Positions 12,901 to 27,900 of a DNA stretch of 64,000 bases are shown here, piece by piece. Made by a program: the position numbers and the translations under genes. Source of the DNA: Hybos culiciformis (Eukaryota; Arthropoda; Insecta; Diptera; Hybotidae); assembly GCA_964007475.1 (NCBI GenBank), contig OZ023275.1:21121829-21185828 (forward strand), written 5' to 3'. Each line of letters begins with the position of its first letter. The stretch's first letter is position 1. Under the pieces are notes generated by a model. That model did no database searches. It was not told where the DNA came from and saw nothing but the letters and a program-made list of their open reading frames with translations.

Positions 12901-15900
12901 TAGGTATACATTATGTATATGAAATGTACATTATATATTTTAGTATGTTATTGAAATCTTTTTTTTTAGTTTTTAATTTTATTTTTTTTCGTTGAAATGT
13001 TATTGACATATATCATATTTTTGTATGTAGTGTTAACATGTTGAAAGAAAAAAAAATTTTTTTTTTTTTGGTAAATTAAGTCATGCATATGATTTTATGA
13101 CTTCATTTACCATAAAATGACATTCTAATTATAAAAGAAAAAACATAATTTTAAGAAAATTTTGAGAATTTTTTGATTAACTTTTTTTTTTACAAATTCA
13201 TTTGATTTACGATCTCAATTCTCATATGGGAATTACTTTTGATGTGGAATAAGTAGGTAGGTACATCAGTTTCATAAAATACATGAAAAAATAAAATTTG
13301 AATTTAGAAAAATATCAAAAATTGGAATTCCATATACAAATTCACAAAAAAAAAACTTTAAAAATGCAATTTTTAATTCAATGTTCGACAAATTATAGTC
13401 AATATGACTTCAAAGTAAATTAAATAATCTTAAACAATTTCAAAGAAATTATAATCAGTTGTATGAAAAGAACTTTCAACTATAAGCCAATCATTTGTTA
13501 AATTTACATAATAGGGAACATTTTATATAATTTTATTCAATAAACCAAAAACACAATTAAGCAACTTTTGTCTCTTAACTTCAATGAAGAATAAATTTTT
13601 ATTTTTCTGAATACCTGATGAAAGTATCCTCTGTAAAGACTCCAATCTTTTAATATAAATTTCATAATTAAATATCCAAATTACTGAAGCAAAATTCAAT
13701 TAAGATCTGACCAAAGGCAACATATAGATTTAAGAGTATAGAACAAGATCATATGCGCATGATTTCAAAAAGTAATACATATCTTCAATATATGATTAGC
13801 AAAAGATAAAACGGATGAGAAAAACTTTTACACATAATATCGAGGGTGGCACTCTCAAAGCCATTTCTTAAGCATCTATGTAAATTTTTATACTTTCAAA
13901 ATGTTTTGTAATTATTCGATTAATAATAATAATATATTTTTTATTTCATTATTTTATTTTTAAATTTTTTTAAGGTTAATTGGAATCATTTGAAATAAAT
14001 AACCATTTTATCTCTCTACAAGAAGTAAAAAGAAGCTAATTCAAAAAATGTAAACAACAATTTTAATTTTTTTTAACATCTTTTTTTTTTCGCCAATTTT
14101 TTGTCTTTATAATAATAATTATAAAACCGAAACTTATACACATAAACGCCAAATGATTGTGGTCATTTAATTTTTTTTTTTTTTATCTAATTTTCGATTG
14201 AGGAAATTTTTTTTTATAAATTATTTTATTGCCGTAATCATAATGTTTATGATAAAAATTAATAGACATCATATATTGGTAAAAAAAAAAAACAAAAAAA
14301 TCTGTTGTTTTTCTTCTTCTTTAATGAAAAAACATTCACAATTAAAAAATTTATGGTTATTTTCAGAAGTTTTAATGATTATCACTTTATGATGTTACAA
14401 AAATATTAATGATCTTTTAACAATATTGGGTAATATAATAAAAGAGATGAAACTTCTTCAGATCTCTCAAAAAAAAAAATGATCTAATCAGTGTATAGGA
14501 CCCCTACTGAACACATTTTTTTTTTCTCTGTTCACTATAGGGAATCGAACAAAGAAAAAAAACTTATCAAATTCAAAAAGAAAAAGCCGAAAAAAAATCA
14601 ACAGAAAAATTTTCTAATTACTTTACATAAGCTTGTGGGAAAAACTTTTTTTTTAGAAAATTTGTATAACCAGGTGAAAAATTTCTTTATAAAAAAGTCA
14701 TTTGAAAATGAAATTGACAGTTTTTTTTAGCTATTCAAATCATAAAAGAGGAATTGAAAAGCAATATTTTTTTTTTGGATTTGAAGAAACATAACTAAAT
14801 AAATGAAAAGATATCATGGAAACACATAATGCTGAATAATTTCGACATATTTGTGTAACATAAAATTGCAAATCCAGTATAGAATATAGTGGTTTATAAA
14901 TACCACGTAAAAAGGCATACATTTTTAGTTTTCATCGAACAGAAATCTTATGTCAAATTTTGTATTTGACAAATAGTACAACAAATTTTTTTTTTTATTG
15001 ATCGATTTCTACTTATAACAAGTTTGTCTTTATATATACTTTAGATATACTTTAGATATACTTTAGAATTTAGATAACAAGCCACTCCACGTTCAGATCT
15101 CCTGCAAAAGCGAAAATTTCAAGTGTAATGATACATAATTGCCTTTTTCCTTTTCAACAGTTTGCGACGTTTGAGATATTTGCAAAATGTTTCGTTTATA
15201 AAAAAAAAGAAAAAAGATTTACAATAAAAAAGTAACAAATATATAAAGCACAAAAATTATTCAACACTCTTCGTTTTCGCTTTCATCGGAGGTCTGTATA
15301 AAGTTCTACAGCGAGCTTAAATCATAAAAATGTATGAACAAAATATTTCTTTTAAATTCTAATAAAATAATGAACAAAAAATAAAAATTCTGACCGGCTG
15401 ACTAAGTGGTAAATAGTTAAAAAGCTACAAAAATTCTTTTGATTTATTAAAAACGGTTTATTTATAAGGGAGGTAGAGCATTTCACGAACAGTCTACAGT
15501 GGTCTCTTAAATGAGTCACTTTAAGATATTTTCTAATTATTCTTTGGCTCTCTTGATTGCTATTTTATAATTTGACTTAAAAAATTTATATTGTACATAA
15601 AACAAAAATTTAATTTAAAATTAAGAAATTAAACATTAATGTTCGTTTTATTAAAACTTTCGCCTATTAAAAAAAAATAATTAAATAAAAAAGTCATTAA
15701 TTGATTGAACATTTTTTTTTTTATTATTTAAGTGCAGTTAAGTAAAATTAACGGCAAAATATTTAACACAACTTTTATTTGTATTTTGAAGACGGAATGA
15801 AGATGTCAAAAACCTTCGTTGACTGTGAAAACAACTATTTTGTTTGTTCCTTTAGGCTTTTTAAAGCCATTTTTTAACATTTTTGTTTCGCGCAATAACA

Positions 15901-18900
15901 AAATCAAACAAACAAAAAGTTATCTACCCAATAATATCAATTGCCTTTCAATCGATATTACTAAATTTCTACAACCCGTAAAATTATTTATTTTTTAATT
16001 TAATTTAAAAAAAAAAAATTTTTTTTGTTTCAAACTTATGAAAACAGCAAAAATTTTGAAGAAAAACATGAAAATTAAATGTTGAATGAAAATAACATAT
16101 TGGCGGGATAATTAGTACATTTATTTTATTAATTGAGGTTGAATGTTCAATTTAAAAAAAAGCTCTGTATGACTGTATCTCTATAAAATCTCACAATTCT
16201 CGTAAGAATATTTATTAGTAAACGTGCTCATTTATATATTATGTACTTGGTTAAGATTTCATGTTTTATCATAATATAAAAAATCACATTAAATAAACTT
16301 CGAAAAATCCTTTTGCCAGAATATCAAAAAAAAAAAGATCCTTAATCTATGTATAATCCGAAATGCGGTTTCATTTATCTTTTTAAATGCTCTTTTCATA
16401 AAAATATCAAAAATTTTGAAATATGAACAGTAAAAAGTGAAAGATCTGTTTTACTGCGAAATATGTATTTATTTAAAAAAAAAAAAAAAAAAAAAAAAAC
16501 TGTTTTATGAATCCAAAAACCTCACATTTGAATTTAAAATAAAGAAAACAAAAAAATAAAAACAAATTCTAAAGTCAGATATTTGGTTTAAAAATCAGAT
16601 AGGATTACGAGGGATTAAAATTTTCTGCAATATAAATATGTTTTAAAAAGGAAATGAAAAATAGGTTGTTGAGTGCAAACTACTAAATTGTCTAAACGAT
16701 TAAATTCAAAATTTTTTTTTAACAATATTTTTTATTATCTTATATATAGGTATACCCTCTAATAATTTTCAAATTCAATAAATTGTATAAATGTGTGCAA
16801 ATAATAATGATTTTTCCCACAAAAATTGTCATAAGTCATTTTGTCATCAAAATATTTAAAAAAAAAAAAAATTAATTTTGATATGTTGCAATTCAAAAAT
16901 TGGATTTATTAATAATTATAATTGCAATTTTTTTTTTATTTATGTATGTATTTATTATATTGAAAATCTGATTTTGAAAATATTTAATAATATATTTCCG
17001 ATTATTTTTATCAAAAAAATTCCTCAAAAAATTTCCATAAAATAGGGGAAGACCAAACTGTGAAAAAAGGAATAGCTGAATTAACAAGAACGGGTATGTC
17101 AATTTTTATAAAGTTGTGTATTAATTTTTTTGTATCTTTGGAAATATGAATTGTGAATTTTTTTTTATTGTTCCTAAAAGACTTTCACTACTTTTAAGTA
17201 CTATTGAAAAACTACTTATAGTTCAATATGCCCCTTATATTAGTAATATTATTACTTAAACTGCGTTTCTTGTAAAATGTTCAAAATTTTGCAATTAATA
17301 ATAATATTACCTAATTCACAATAGTAAAAAATTGTAGCGAAAAATTACAAAACAAAAAATTGCAATGCAATAAAGTTAGGAAGTTACAAATGATACAACG
17401 TTATTCTGGACAGCATTATAAAAAAAAATACTTAATCAGATATTTCAGTTTTTCAAAATTTTATTCCGAATATTGCTTATAAATTGATAATTTTTATATA
17501 GGATTTAAGTAAAATCGTACTAGTACTTTTCTAATTTATTTCCTAGCAACCGAATCGAAAGTAAACCACACACTATGTCTAATCCCTAAACTCACTTTCT
17601 TGAAACTCACTTTTAAAAGTATTACTTGAAGCGATAGAGTTCAGGAAAACTGAATGCGGCTCATATTAACATCTAAAATTTATTTTTGCTTTTTAACAAT
17701 TTTTAACTGAAGTCGTCTGCACAAGTTCAGTTTGAGCAGTTTGTTAAATACAAGGGATTATAATTACTGCAACTACCTTTCATTCAATGTAATTTTTTTT
17801 ATGACCAAATTAAAATTTAAAATCAAATAAATAACAATATAATAATATATTAAAGATATACATAAATAACATAAGTAAAAGTACCTTCTAAAATTTTAAT
17901 TAGGTACTATATGCTTTAAAACAAACTAATTGAATTTAAGTGGCTATAATTTTTGAAAGTTTCAAGTTTTGTCACAGTCGTATTCATATTCAATTAATAT
18001 TCAATGGTGCGACTTCTGAATTTATTTGCATTATACACAGAAATAATTACATAACTAAATTTATATATACAAATACATTAGGTATAGATATTAATTTTTT
18101 TTAATCAAATTTTAAGTCAATTCGTTATTAATGTATTTATAACAAAACAAATATTTTTAGTCATATTATGTACAACATTTATAAATTACATTATTAATTA
18201 TGATAATAAATCAATTTTTATATAGATTTTATGGATTTTTTGATTGATATGAATTATTTAAAAGCCAGATTTTAATTTTAAAATAAATTGCTCATTTTGA
18301 CAATTTTTTGTCACGCCAGAATAAATCTGTGTTGCAAAGATTAAAATATATTATAGTATACTTATATACAAGTTGTATATTTTATGAAATATTGAAAAAT
18401 TTCCTTAATAATAATATTTTCTTGTTTTTTTTTTTTTTTTTGTACTTTATATGTAAATTATAATTCAAGCTTCAATAAATTTAAAGAAGATTTATTTATC
18501 TCGGGGAGTCTCATTACTTCAGCCAATCATATCGCAATATTACACAGTTACAATAGTCATTTATTATTGATTAATATATTTTTGTATTGAAGATAGAAAA
18601 TTTTTGTTTTAAATTAAAATTATTTGTTAAAATAATAAATCCAGATAAATTATTGATTGCTAAAATCTTACTTTCGTCTTTAAACTATATTTATTTTTGT
18701 TTTAATATTGTTGCAACAATTTAGCTTTTAATTTTTTTTTTAAGGCTGACTGAAAAATTGCAATTACCAATAAAGCAAAATAAATCTTAAATTTTGATAT
18801 GATTGATTAAAGTCTTGTAAATAGCACTGATGTATCCCGTAATTTCATTATCTGTCACAAATCTAATAATTTTTAAAATATTAATATGTATTTTATTTTA

Positions 18901-21900
18901 GGAAATTCTGTTGGTTTTTAGTTATAATAAAGAATTAGTAAATAATAAAACAAACTTTTTATTCTAATTTAAATTATGAGGCGATGTTATTTTATTTCTA
19001 GATTTCTGCAGATAATACTAAAGGATATATCTATATTTGTCAATAGGTAACTTATGATCTATCTTCGACGAAGTTTTCAAGATTAGGACCCAATAATTGT
19101 GCACCAGAACGTTCATTTTATTATACTTATTCACACCAATCCTCACTAACCATAAGAAAAATAATATATATAACGAAAAGTTTGTTTCAATCTTTATAAC
19201 TTTTCATGGCTACTTTATTGGCGAAACCACAATATTATAGTATTGTACTAATACACATTATGTACATCACAGGAAGAGAAAAGTATATATATTATATTTT
19301 TCTAAAAGGAAAATTCTTTATGAATTTGCATAATATACATTAGTGTGGATCGATTTAGTACTAAAATTTTTTTTTTTTTAAATTTGAAAACGCCCGGGGT
19401 CCTAAAAGTTGCGAATGGGCCTAAAACTAATGTCTGAAAAATTTTAGCTCAATCGGAGTTCATCTTCTGCCTCCAACTTACCTTTGAAAATTTGGGAGAA
19501 GCCATATATGGGAAAATCAAAAAAAAATTGGAAACATTCACGAACTATTTCTTTTTGAAGATTTTTACCCTAATCTACTATAATATAATGTAGATTACAA
19601 AATTACAACATAATAACCTACTTAATGAAAAGTTAGAGTCTGCACTTTTTATTTCATACAAAAATTAATGTTTTTGTTAGGGGAATTTCAAACGAAAGTT
19701 GGAGGCAGAAAATAAAATCCGATCAACTTGAAACTTTCCGCATATTGTTTTTATATCTAATCGCTTCGATTCGCCCCCCGGGCATGTGAGAAATCGAAAG
19801 TTTTTTATTTCGATCCGCCCTAATATACATATTATGATAAATACCTACATATAATCAACTTAGAATCAAATTATATAGATTTTTATGCTGCTTGCGCAGT
19901 AAATACTTGTTTGCATGTATAATATCATGTATAACAAAAAATAATATACATATTTATATACAAAGAAAAAAAAGAAATTATTCTGCTTAATCCTGGCCTG
20001 GCATTATACACAAAACTATATTTTATGCATTTGAAGAAAAAAAAAAAAGAACTCAATTATATGCTTTGAATAAATTTTATATTACAATTATATGTTTCTG
20101 TAAAAGAATGGGCAGTGTTATGCTTCTTCTTTTTGCACAATGGTCACAACATAAACGTGTTCTTGTTTTGTTTTTTTTTTATATTTTATAATTTGGTTTT
20201 CATTCCAAATGCATCCATGTTATCGAAAGCAAAAAATAAGAAAAAAAAAAAATAAAATTTTTTTTTATAAAAATATAATTCCAGATTAAAGATATAAAAA
20301 TTTTGTATAACTTCGTGCATCGACATTCATAACTTTTTTTCATTGAAAAAAAAAAAAACAAAATGCTTAAACTTTTACTAACCATTATTATTGTACTGCT
20401 GCTTACATATATGTATTTGTTTATGATCAGAATTTTGTTTATGATCTGGAAACAAAAAAAAAGTTGCATGAACTGCTTCTTGCCATTTTGTTTAAACTTT
20501 AATTTTTTTTGTTTTTATTTTATCATAGATTAGTTCAGGTTAATAGATATACACAGAGTATAAGAAGCACATTCATTTTATTGTAAATTGAAAATTATTT
20601 TATTAAAAAAAAAATAAATAAATAAACGCGGTAGAAAATATTTATATATACATTACATATATATATATTGTACCAAACGTAGGTAATAATAATAATAATG
20701 ATTTGAGCAAAAAGATTATAAGCACTCAGACACGTTATTGAAATATATATGTTGAAATTTGTGGCATGATAGCAAAAGGGTCATGATATTTTATTCCAAA
20801 GTCTTAATATATTAAATATAGAAAATATAATTTCAAATTATGATCATAAGAATTGGAGCTTAAGCAACTCTAATATAAGTAATCCTGATGAGTGATTTTT
20901 ATTATAAATTTATTTATATATAGTTGTTCCTTTAATCGTATAATTCAAATTTTATTTTAATAAAAATCTTAAATTTGACAAACGTGTGTTATTATTAACA
21001 ATATTCATTTACCACGTAAAATATTGTAATAAGAGAGATACTTAGGTCTTTTTTAACAATATATATACATAGTATATGTATATTTTTTAACCACCAAAAT
21101 AAAAAAATTATAAAAAAAAAAAACATGAAGGATTATAAAACTTAATAAAATCCTTCCATCAAACTTCAACACTAAAAAAGCATCAACAATTCAGAATTAA
21201 GTGAACTGTTAAGTAAAGAATTGGAAAGAATCACGTAAATTTAAAATTAAAAATGTTCGCATAAAGTATTCGTCCCTTGATAGTGTAACACTAATCTACA
21301 AGACTACATATATAGAATCAAAGGTAACAGAAATACGAATTCAAAATAAAATCTGAGACCATCAAAAATTTCATTCAGTTTGATATAAAATTAAAATTTC
21401 CTAATATTCATCGCAATATAATATGTCAATTAAATAGATAAATGACAAACTCACCAATCGAATAAGTCCTAAGCTTGAGACCAGGACAAAACAATTCTGT
21501 TTTTCTGTCATTTCAAAAATTTCATAAGTTTAGTGGTCGATTGATTGTAATACGATACTTCCAAGTTTTATTAAAACACCTTCTAAACTTATTCTTATTG
21601 TGCAGTCTGTTTTCGATGATCGAGGCTTGATAACAACTCTATCTTATTTTACATACTCTGCTGAGAAATGAAACAACGTATGACATTTATACGTCATTAT
21701 TTGACAATAGCACCATTCGATTCCTCGTACTCGATTTTATAAGTACAACTACTTTGCAATATTCTTAATGTTGATTAAAATGTGTTTTTTAGATGAAAAT
21801 TGTACGCTACTTGATATTTTTTCATACGTTTTTTTTAATTTTCAAATCTTTAAATTCAAATTACTCGAAACTATACTTTTCATTATACGTTGTTTCATTT

Positions 21901-24900
21901 CTCAGCAGACGATATTATTTGTGGTATTATTTATGTATTTATTTAATTTTTTTTTTTTTAAATACCTATTCGCAAATTATGTTTAAATCAAAACAAAGTT
22001 TTGATATACAAAATGTAGTACCATCAAGGACTTATCAAGGACTCAATTAAAAAAACTTAACTTTTAACTTGAATAAATTAAATTTCGCTCTTGTTTTTTT
22101 TTTAATTTATTATTGCATAAAGCTATAATATAGGAAGGTGACTATACTTTTTATAATCTTAAATAGCATAAAATATAAATCATATTTTAATATAAATGTG
22201 AATCTCACGTACAAATAAATCAAGCATAAATTATAATCACAAAAAAAAATAAAAAAATAAAATTCGGATTCTGATCATAAGAAATATATATATGTATAAC
22301 CTTCGAAAATAAAATCAGATCAAATTTTATACAGAAAGAATAACGGTAAAATAAATATAATAATAACTCCCACAGACATTAAAATATATGTACTTTATGT
22401 TTTATATGATATATACATAAATATGTACATTTATACAAAATTGTCACAAAAAAATAAAAAAAATGTGCCCAATCTTAAAATTTTAATTCCAGAAGCTATA
22501 AAATGACTTTATGTGATATCTTGATAACAATCTGTATTCCTATTTTTACCAAAAGGCAATGCAGTAAATTCACAGACAATGTTCAAATACACAAATTTAG
22601 AGTTATTTTTTTTTTATCCGATATCTTTGCTTCCCATCTCTAAAACTTTAACATTATCATAACAATACAATTGTAGACTTTTATATTCTCCTTATATAAA
22701 AAATAATGTAGAAGAAAGTAAATTTTCAACATTTGGACAATATATTTTATGTTCATATGAAATAACATTATCTATATCTATAAAGTTATTCAAAAAAATA
22801 TTTAAAAATTTTCCTCTTCTTATCGTATACTAATAATGAAAATTTATATAGTCCTGTTGGACAAAAACATTATTTCTTGTTTCTTAGAATTTAGTAGTTA
22901 GTAATTTTATTATTATTATAATTTCTTATAATATTTTTACGACTGTAGGGTAAGGTCATCATAATTTTCGAAGAAACAAAAGCTGTTCTAAGCGAAATAA
23001 AGCATGATTTCTTTTTGAGTTATAAATATAGCAATGATATATTCTGATGAAAGATTCTTACAAGCAATATCTAGAATTCAAAAAATGTGGTTGTAAGCCA
23101 AAGTCAAGTATTTTTAAGTCAAATATTTGTTATGTCGATTATTGAAGGTGGAGGTTATTATAAATTACAATTCAATCGTAAATATCAATTCTCAATTTGT
23201 AGCTGGAAAATTATTTTTAAATAATTTTTTGTTGTAAATAATTACAAAAGTTATATTCTAAACATTTTCAACATATATAATTCTTAGTAGACCCAATTCG
23301 TTTAATTCATTAACTAATGTTTCAAATTCTAAACATAAAAAATTAACATTTATTCTAATTCTACTATTGTAAGCACCGCATAAATTTTTTTCTTCTTATT
23401 ATTATTATAATATTGAAATCTGTCAAACGTTTTTGGTGTATTTCATAATACATTATATTTAAACGAGTGCCAGTTAAAGATAAGCAGCTTTATTATACCA
23501 TTTTCCTATTTCAATGAATAAAAAATATGTGCGTATTGCTAATACTGACTACAAGAAAGTAACGATATATATTTTGTATATATAAATATATATGTATTTT
23601 TTTTTCTTTTTTCAAATTATATAGGGGTTGTCTTATCTGAGGTTTAAAGTTATAACGCATTGCTGCTAAAATATACAAAGGGTGCAAAAAATCTAAGACA
23701 GCAGAGATAGATATAGGGAAAAAAAAGGAATAATTTTATATAGGAAATTTTTTCAGCACCTTTTTTCTGTTGTCCTTATAATCTTGTTGTTTTTTTGTTT
23801 TTTTTTTTAAGGTATATATAATTTTTGTTATTTTTATTTTTGTATATAAATGACAATTATTTAAAAATTATAAGAACACCCAAAAGAGTGTTAAAATAAT
23901 AAGGGAATCTAACTAAATACAAAGTATCAGTTTCTATTTTTTTTTTTTTTAAGAAAAACCAACAAAAATTTTTAAATTTGTAGGGATTTAAAAAAAATTC
24001 ATGTTATTTATTTTCTTAGGATATGAATTAAAAATCAACTTAAAATAACAACTTTTAATCTGCGGTGTAGAACAAAAACTAAAAAAAATTCCTTTCTAAT
24101 TTTTTTTATTTTTATAAATTTTCCTGCTCGAAAAACAACTATTTTTCAACACTTTCGAACAATTAAATTCTTTAAAAGGATAAAAAAAAAAATATGTATG
24201 AACATATTAATAAGCCTTGAATTGAAAGGATTTAAATTTTTTGTATATAATAGTGTATGGGTACATAAGTGTGGTTAATAATTATCCTATATGTATAGTA
24301 TATAGATAGAAATAATAGTCATTTCGCTTGACTACCTGAGGGATTATCATTTTTCTCTACAATAAATACATGGTCTCAAATTGTTGAGTTCATTAAGAAA
24401 AGTAAAAGTAAGTTAAGGTATAAAAAAGGCGAAAAGAACATTATAATTAAGTAGGTTAGGTTATAAGTTAACTTCAGCTGAAATTTATCAAAATACTAAT
24501 TTTCCCAGTGTATAAGCGTGGTGATAAGAATGGAATGATAATAAAACTGATGGGGATTATATTAACAGTAATAAGTATTAATATAAGTAAATTAAAATCA
24601 ATAATATAAAGAGAAGACTTTATCACTAATTATGTACTCTCATCGTTTATCGTTTATCGGAGGTACAACATAATCAATAATCATACCCTATACTTATCTA
24701 TTAAGAGAGATAGATAGATAGATAGATAGATAGATATATCTTTATTACTTTGATAACACTGACATTTATTAATTTTTTTTTCATGATTTTAAATTAATTA
24801 TTATCATTACTATTATTATTTTTCTTTTCTTTTTTCTTTCTATTCCTAACATTTGTGTCTAATAGATTCTATCTAATAAACTTTATGATCTCTCTTTACA

Positions 24901-27900
24901 TTCTCAGGTCGCTCGTTGTATAATTTCACACCCTCGTTGTATTCACTCTCTGTAGGCTGAAATTATTTGCATGGTTATACATACATCTCCTACATAAGGA
25001 TTGGTAGAAAAGTTACCTTTTTTTGAAAGTTTGGAATAAAAATTTGCTATATATTAATCATTATAGGCTGTAATCATGTTTTTTAGATACGTACATGTAC
25101 GTATTATTGGAATAAAAAAGGTTTACATTGAAATAATTAATTCAACTCAATCAATTTGATTCAATCGATTCGAAGTTAGAAAAATTAAATTATGGAAGAT
25201 TAATAAATGGAAATAAAGTTAAAATAATAATTTTGAAAAAGTTTGAGATTTAAAATAGTGAAAATATAAACGTAAATCATATTTCAAACGCTACTTACAT
25301 TTTTTAAGTGTATATTTTCTGAAATTATAATTTATCATACTGTAATGTACGAAAAGAAAAATTTACGCGCAGTTAAAAAGTTGATGATAAAGTTAGAACA
25401 ATATTTACAAATTCAAATCAACATTGTTAACCAATCAGATCTTTTTTTGTAGAATATTTATAATGTTGTGTATGTTTGAAAAAAATATTTAATTGTATAA
25501 GAAACACTTCAAGTGGATAAAATAACCTATAGTATTCTTTTTCTGTTATCTATTTGTTAAATGGTTAGCATTAACATCATTTGCATGTATATTGTACACA
25601 CTTCCCATTCAGTTGATTCAATAATAAGTTCAAATTTATATGTATATTAATTATATTAGAATATTCACATTGTTAAAAAAAATGTTCAACAAATTTGAAG
25701 TATTGTTGTGTTCCTAGCTTGTTAAAAATGTTTGAGTGATTTACTTAAAAATGTGTTAAAAATTTGTTACATTAGCAATTAATGGTTAAGTTATAGCATA
25801 AATTAAGTATAATAAGATTTATACTGTAGAACAAATTTTTGTGTCGACTTAAAAAAATTTAAGTTCGTAAAGAGATCAATTTTTTATTTTCTCAACTCAA
25901 AAAAATAATTATGCTTTACTTTTGTATGCAAAGTCGGTACAAAATTTTGTTTTACAGTATAAATATTATTACACTAAATGGGAGCGGTACGCTTCACTAT
26001 ACGATCATTTCACTGTAGTATCATTACACTGTAGTATCATTACACTGTATTTTTGAAGTTCACTGCTTTATCATTTCACTGTATTCCATTTTACTGTATT
26101 TTCCATTTTACTGTATTCTATTTCACTGTATTTTCATTTCACGGTATTTTTTCAATGTATTTTTTCAAAGTATGTATTTTCGGGGGGGTGCCTTAAAGTT
26201 AAGTGACATAAAGTCAATTGACCTTATGTCACTTTTAAAAGCGACATAATGCCAATTGACTTTATGTCGCTTTTTAAAAATGTCATAAAATCAAGATATA
26301 AAGTGAAATAAAGTCAATTGACCTTATGTCGCTTTTATAATGTGACATAAAGTCAATATATAAAGTGCCATAAAGCCAGTTGTACGAAACATTTAAAAAA
26401 AAAGTTGTTGAACAACATCCTAAAATCAACGAAGAAATTTTAAATAAAAAAAATGAAATTCCTTTTAATTTTGATAAACAATATTCAATTAATTACTTTA
26501 AATCAAGTAAGTAAATTGACTTTTTCCAAAAGAATTACATTTTAAATTAAGTTATAGATTAAGTATTTTTTATTTAACTCAAGCGAAGAAAATTTTGACT
26601 CATCTGATGCAAAGAATGATGATGGATTTGGAATGTCAGTCATAAAATCAAGATATAAAGTGAAATAAAGTCAATTTACTTTATGCCGCTTTGAAAAAAA
26701 TATTGAAATTGACATAAAGTCAATTGACATTATATCAATTTTAAAAGTGACATAAAGTCAATTGACCTTATGTCGTTTTTATAATGTGACATAAAATCAA
26801 GATATAAAGTGACATAAAGTCAATTGACTTTATGTCACTTTCAATATTTTTTTTTGAAAAAACCGATTTGACTGTAAATTTTGGCTGTAAACTTTTAGAA
26901 AGGTAAGAGCGCCAGGCGCTCTTACTTTCCAAAAATTTACAGCCAAAATTTACAGTCAAATGAAATACAGTGAAATGAAATACAGTGAAATGAAAAACAG
27001 TAAATAGAAATACAGTGAAATGAAAATACAGTAAGGCGATATACAGGGAAGTGATATACAGTGAAGTTAAATACAGTTAAACGTACCCAACCCCACTAAA
27101 TTTATGGTTATATAGTTTTAATATTTTCATTTCTCATGCGACAAAATATTTCTTTCGATTTTTATCGTTTATTTAGTTATTTTTAGTTGATTTTTATTTC
27201 AGTTTTCATTCGCATTAGAATTTCAAATAATTCGATTAAAGATTAAACCTTTAATTCCGTATACACTTTAAAGACGATCTAAATTAAAATTTGGGTATAA
27301 ATATTTCAAATACATAGATTTAAAAAAAAAATGATAAAAATAATGATTTAGAAATAGAATTTTTTTTAACATTGTACTATAAAGAAGTTTGTTGACAAAC
27401 TAAATTTTGGTCAAGATTTCGATAAGGACAGAATTTTCTCAAAAGCGTTTTCGAATCAATGCGTCATAGCTCCGCACTGTTGATGAAGATGACAACTTTA
27501 TGAGGTAATTGATAAATTTTTTTTTTTTTAAATTAAGGCACATTATTAAACTAAAATAAAATACAATAAAAATTTTAAATTAACGAATAATTTTTTTATT
27601 TAATTGTTACTATTTTTGTTTCGCCAATAAAATAGCAGAAAATATATTTTCAGCCCATCCGTTCAACGAAATGGTTTTGATGGCAAAAATTTGTTATTAA
27701 ATTTATGAAGTTGATATAATTTTTTATAATTATTTCAAAACCTCTATAAATAAAAGTAAAAAATTTTTTTTATCTATATGTCCTGATGTTTCGTATACCT
27801 GCATACAGTTAAACCATTTAGACTTGAAGCCTTTTATTCTTAATGGCACCGATTTGCTAGGATCAAAGAGCAATTCATCTTTAATGAAGTATACCTTATT

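Noticed and set aside
26203..26840. CRISPR-like array of regularly repeated palindromes
   Set aside because: Spacers are irregular and related to each other, the genome is eukaryotic, and the array is inside a transposon with TSD.
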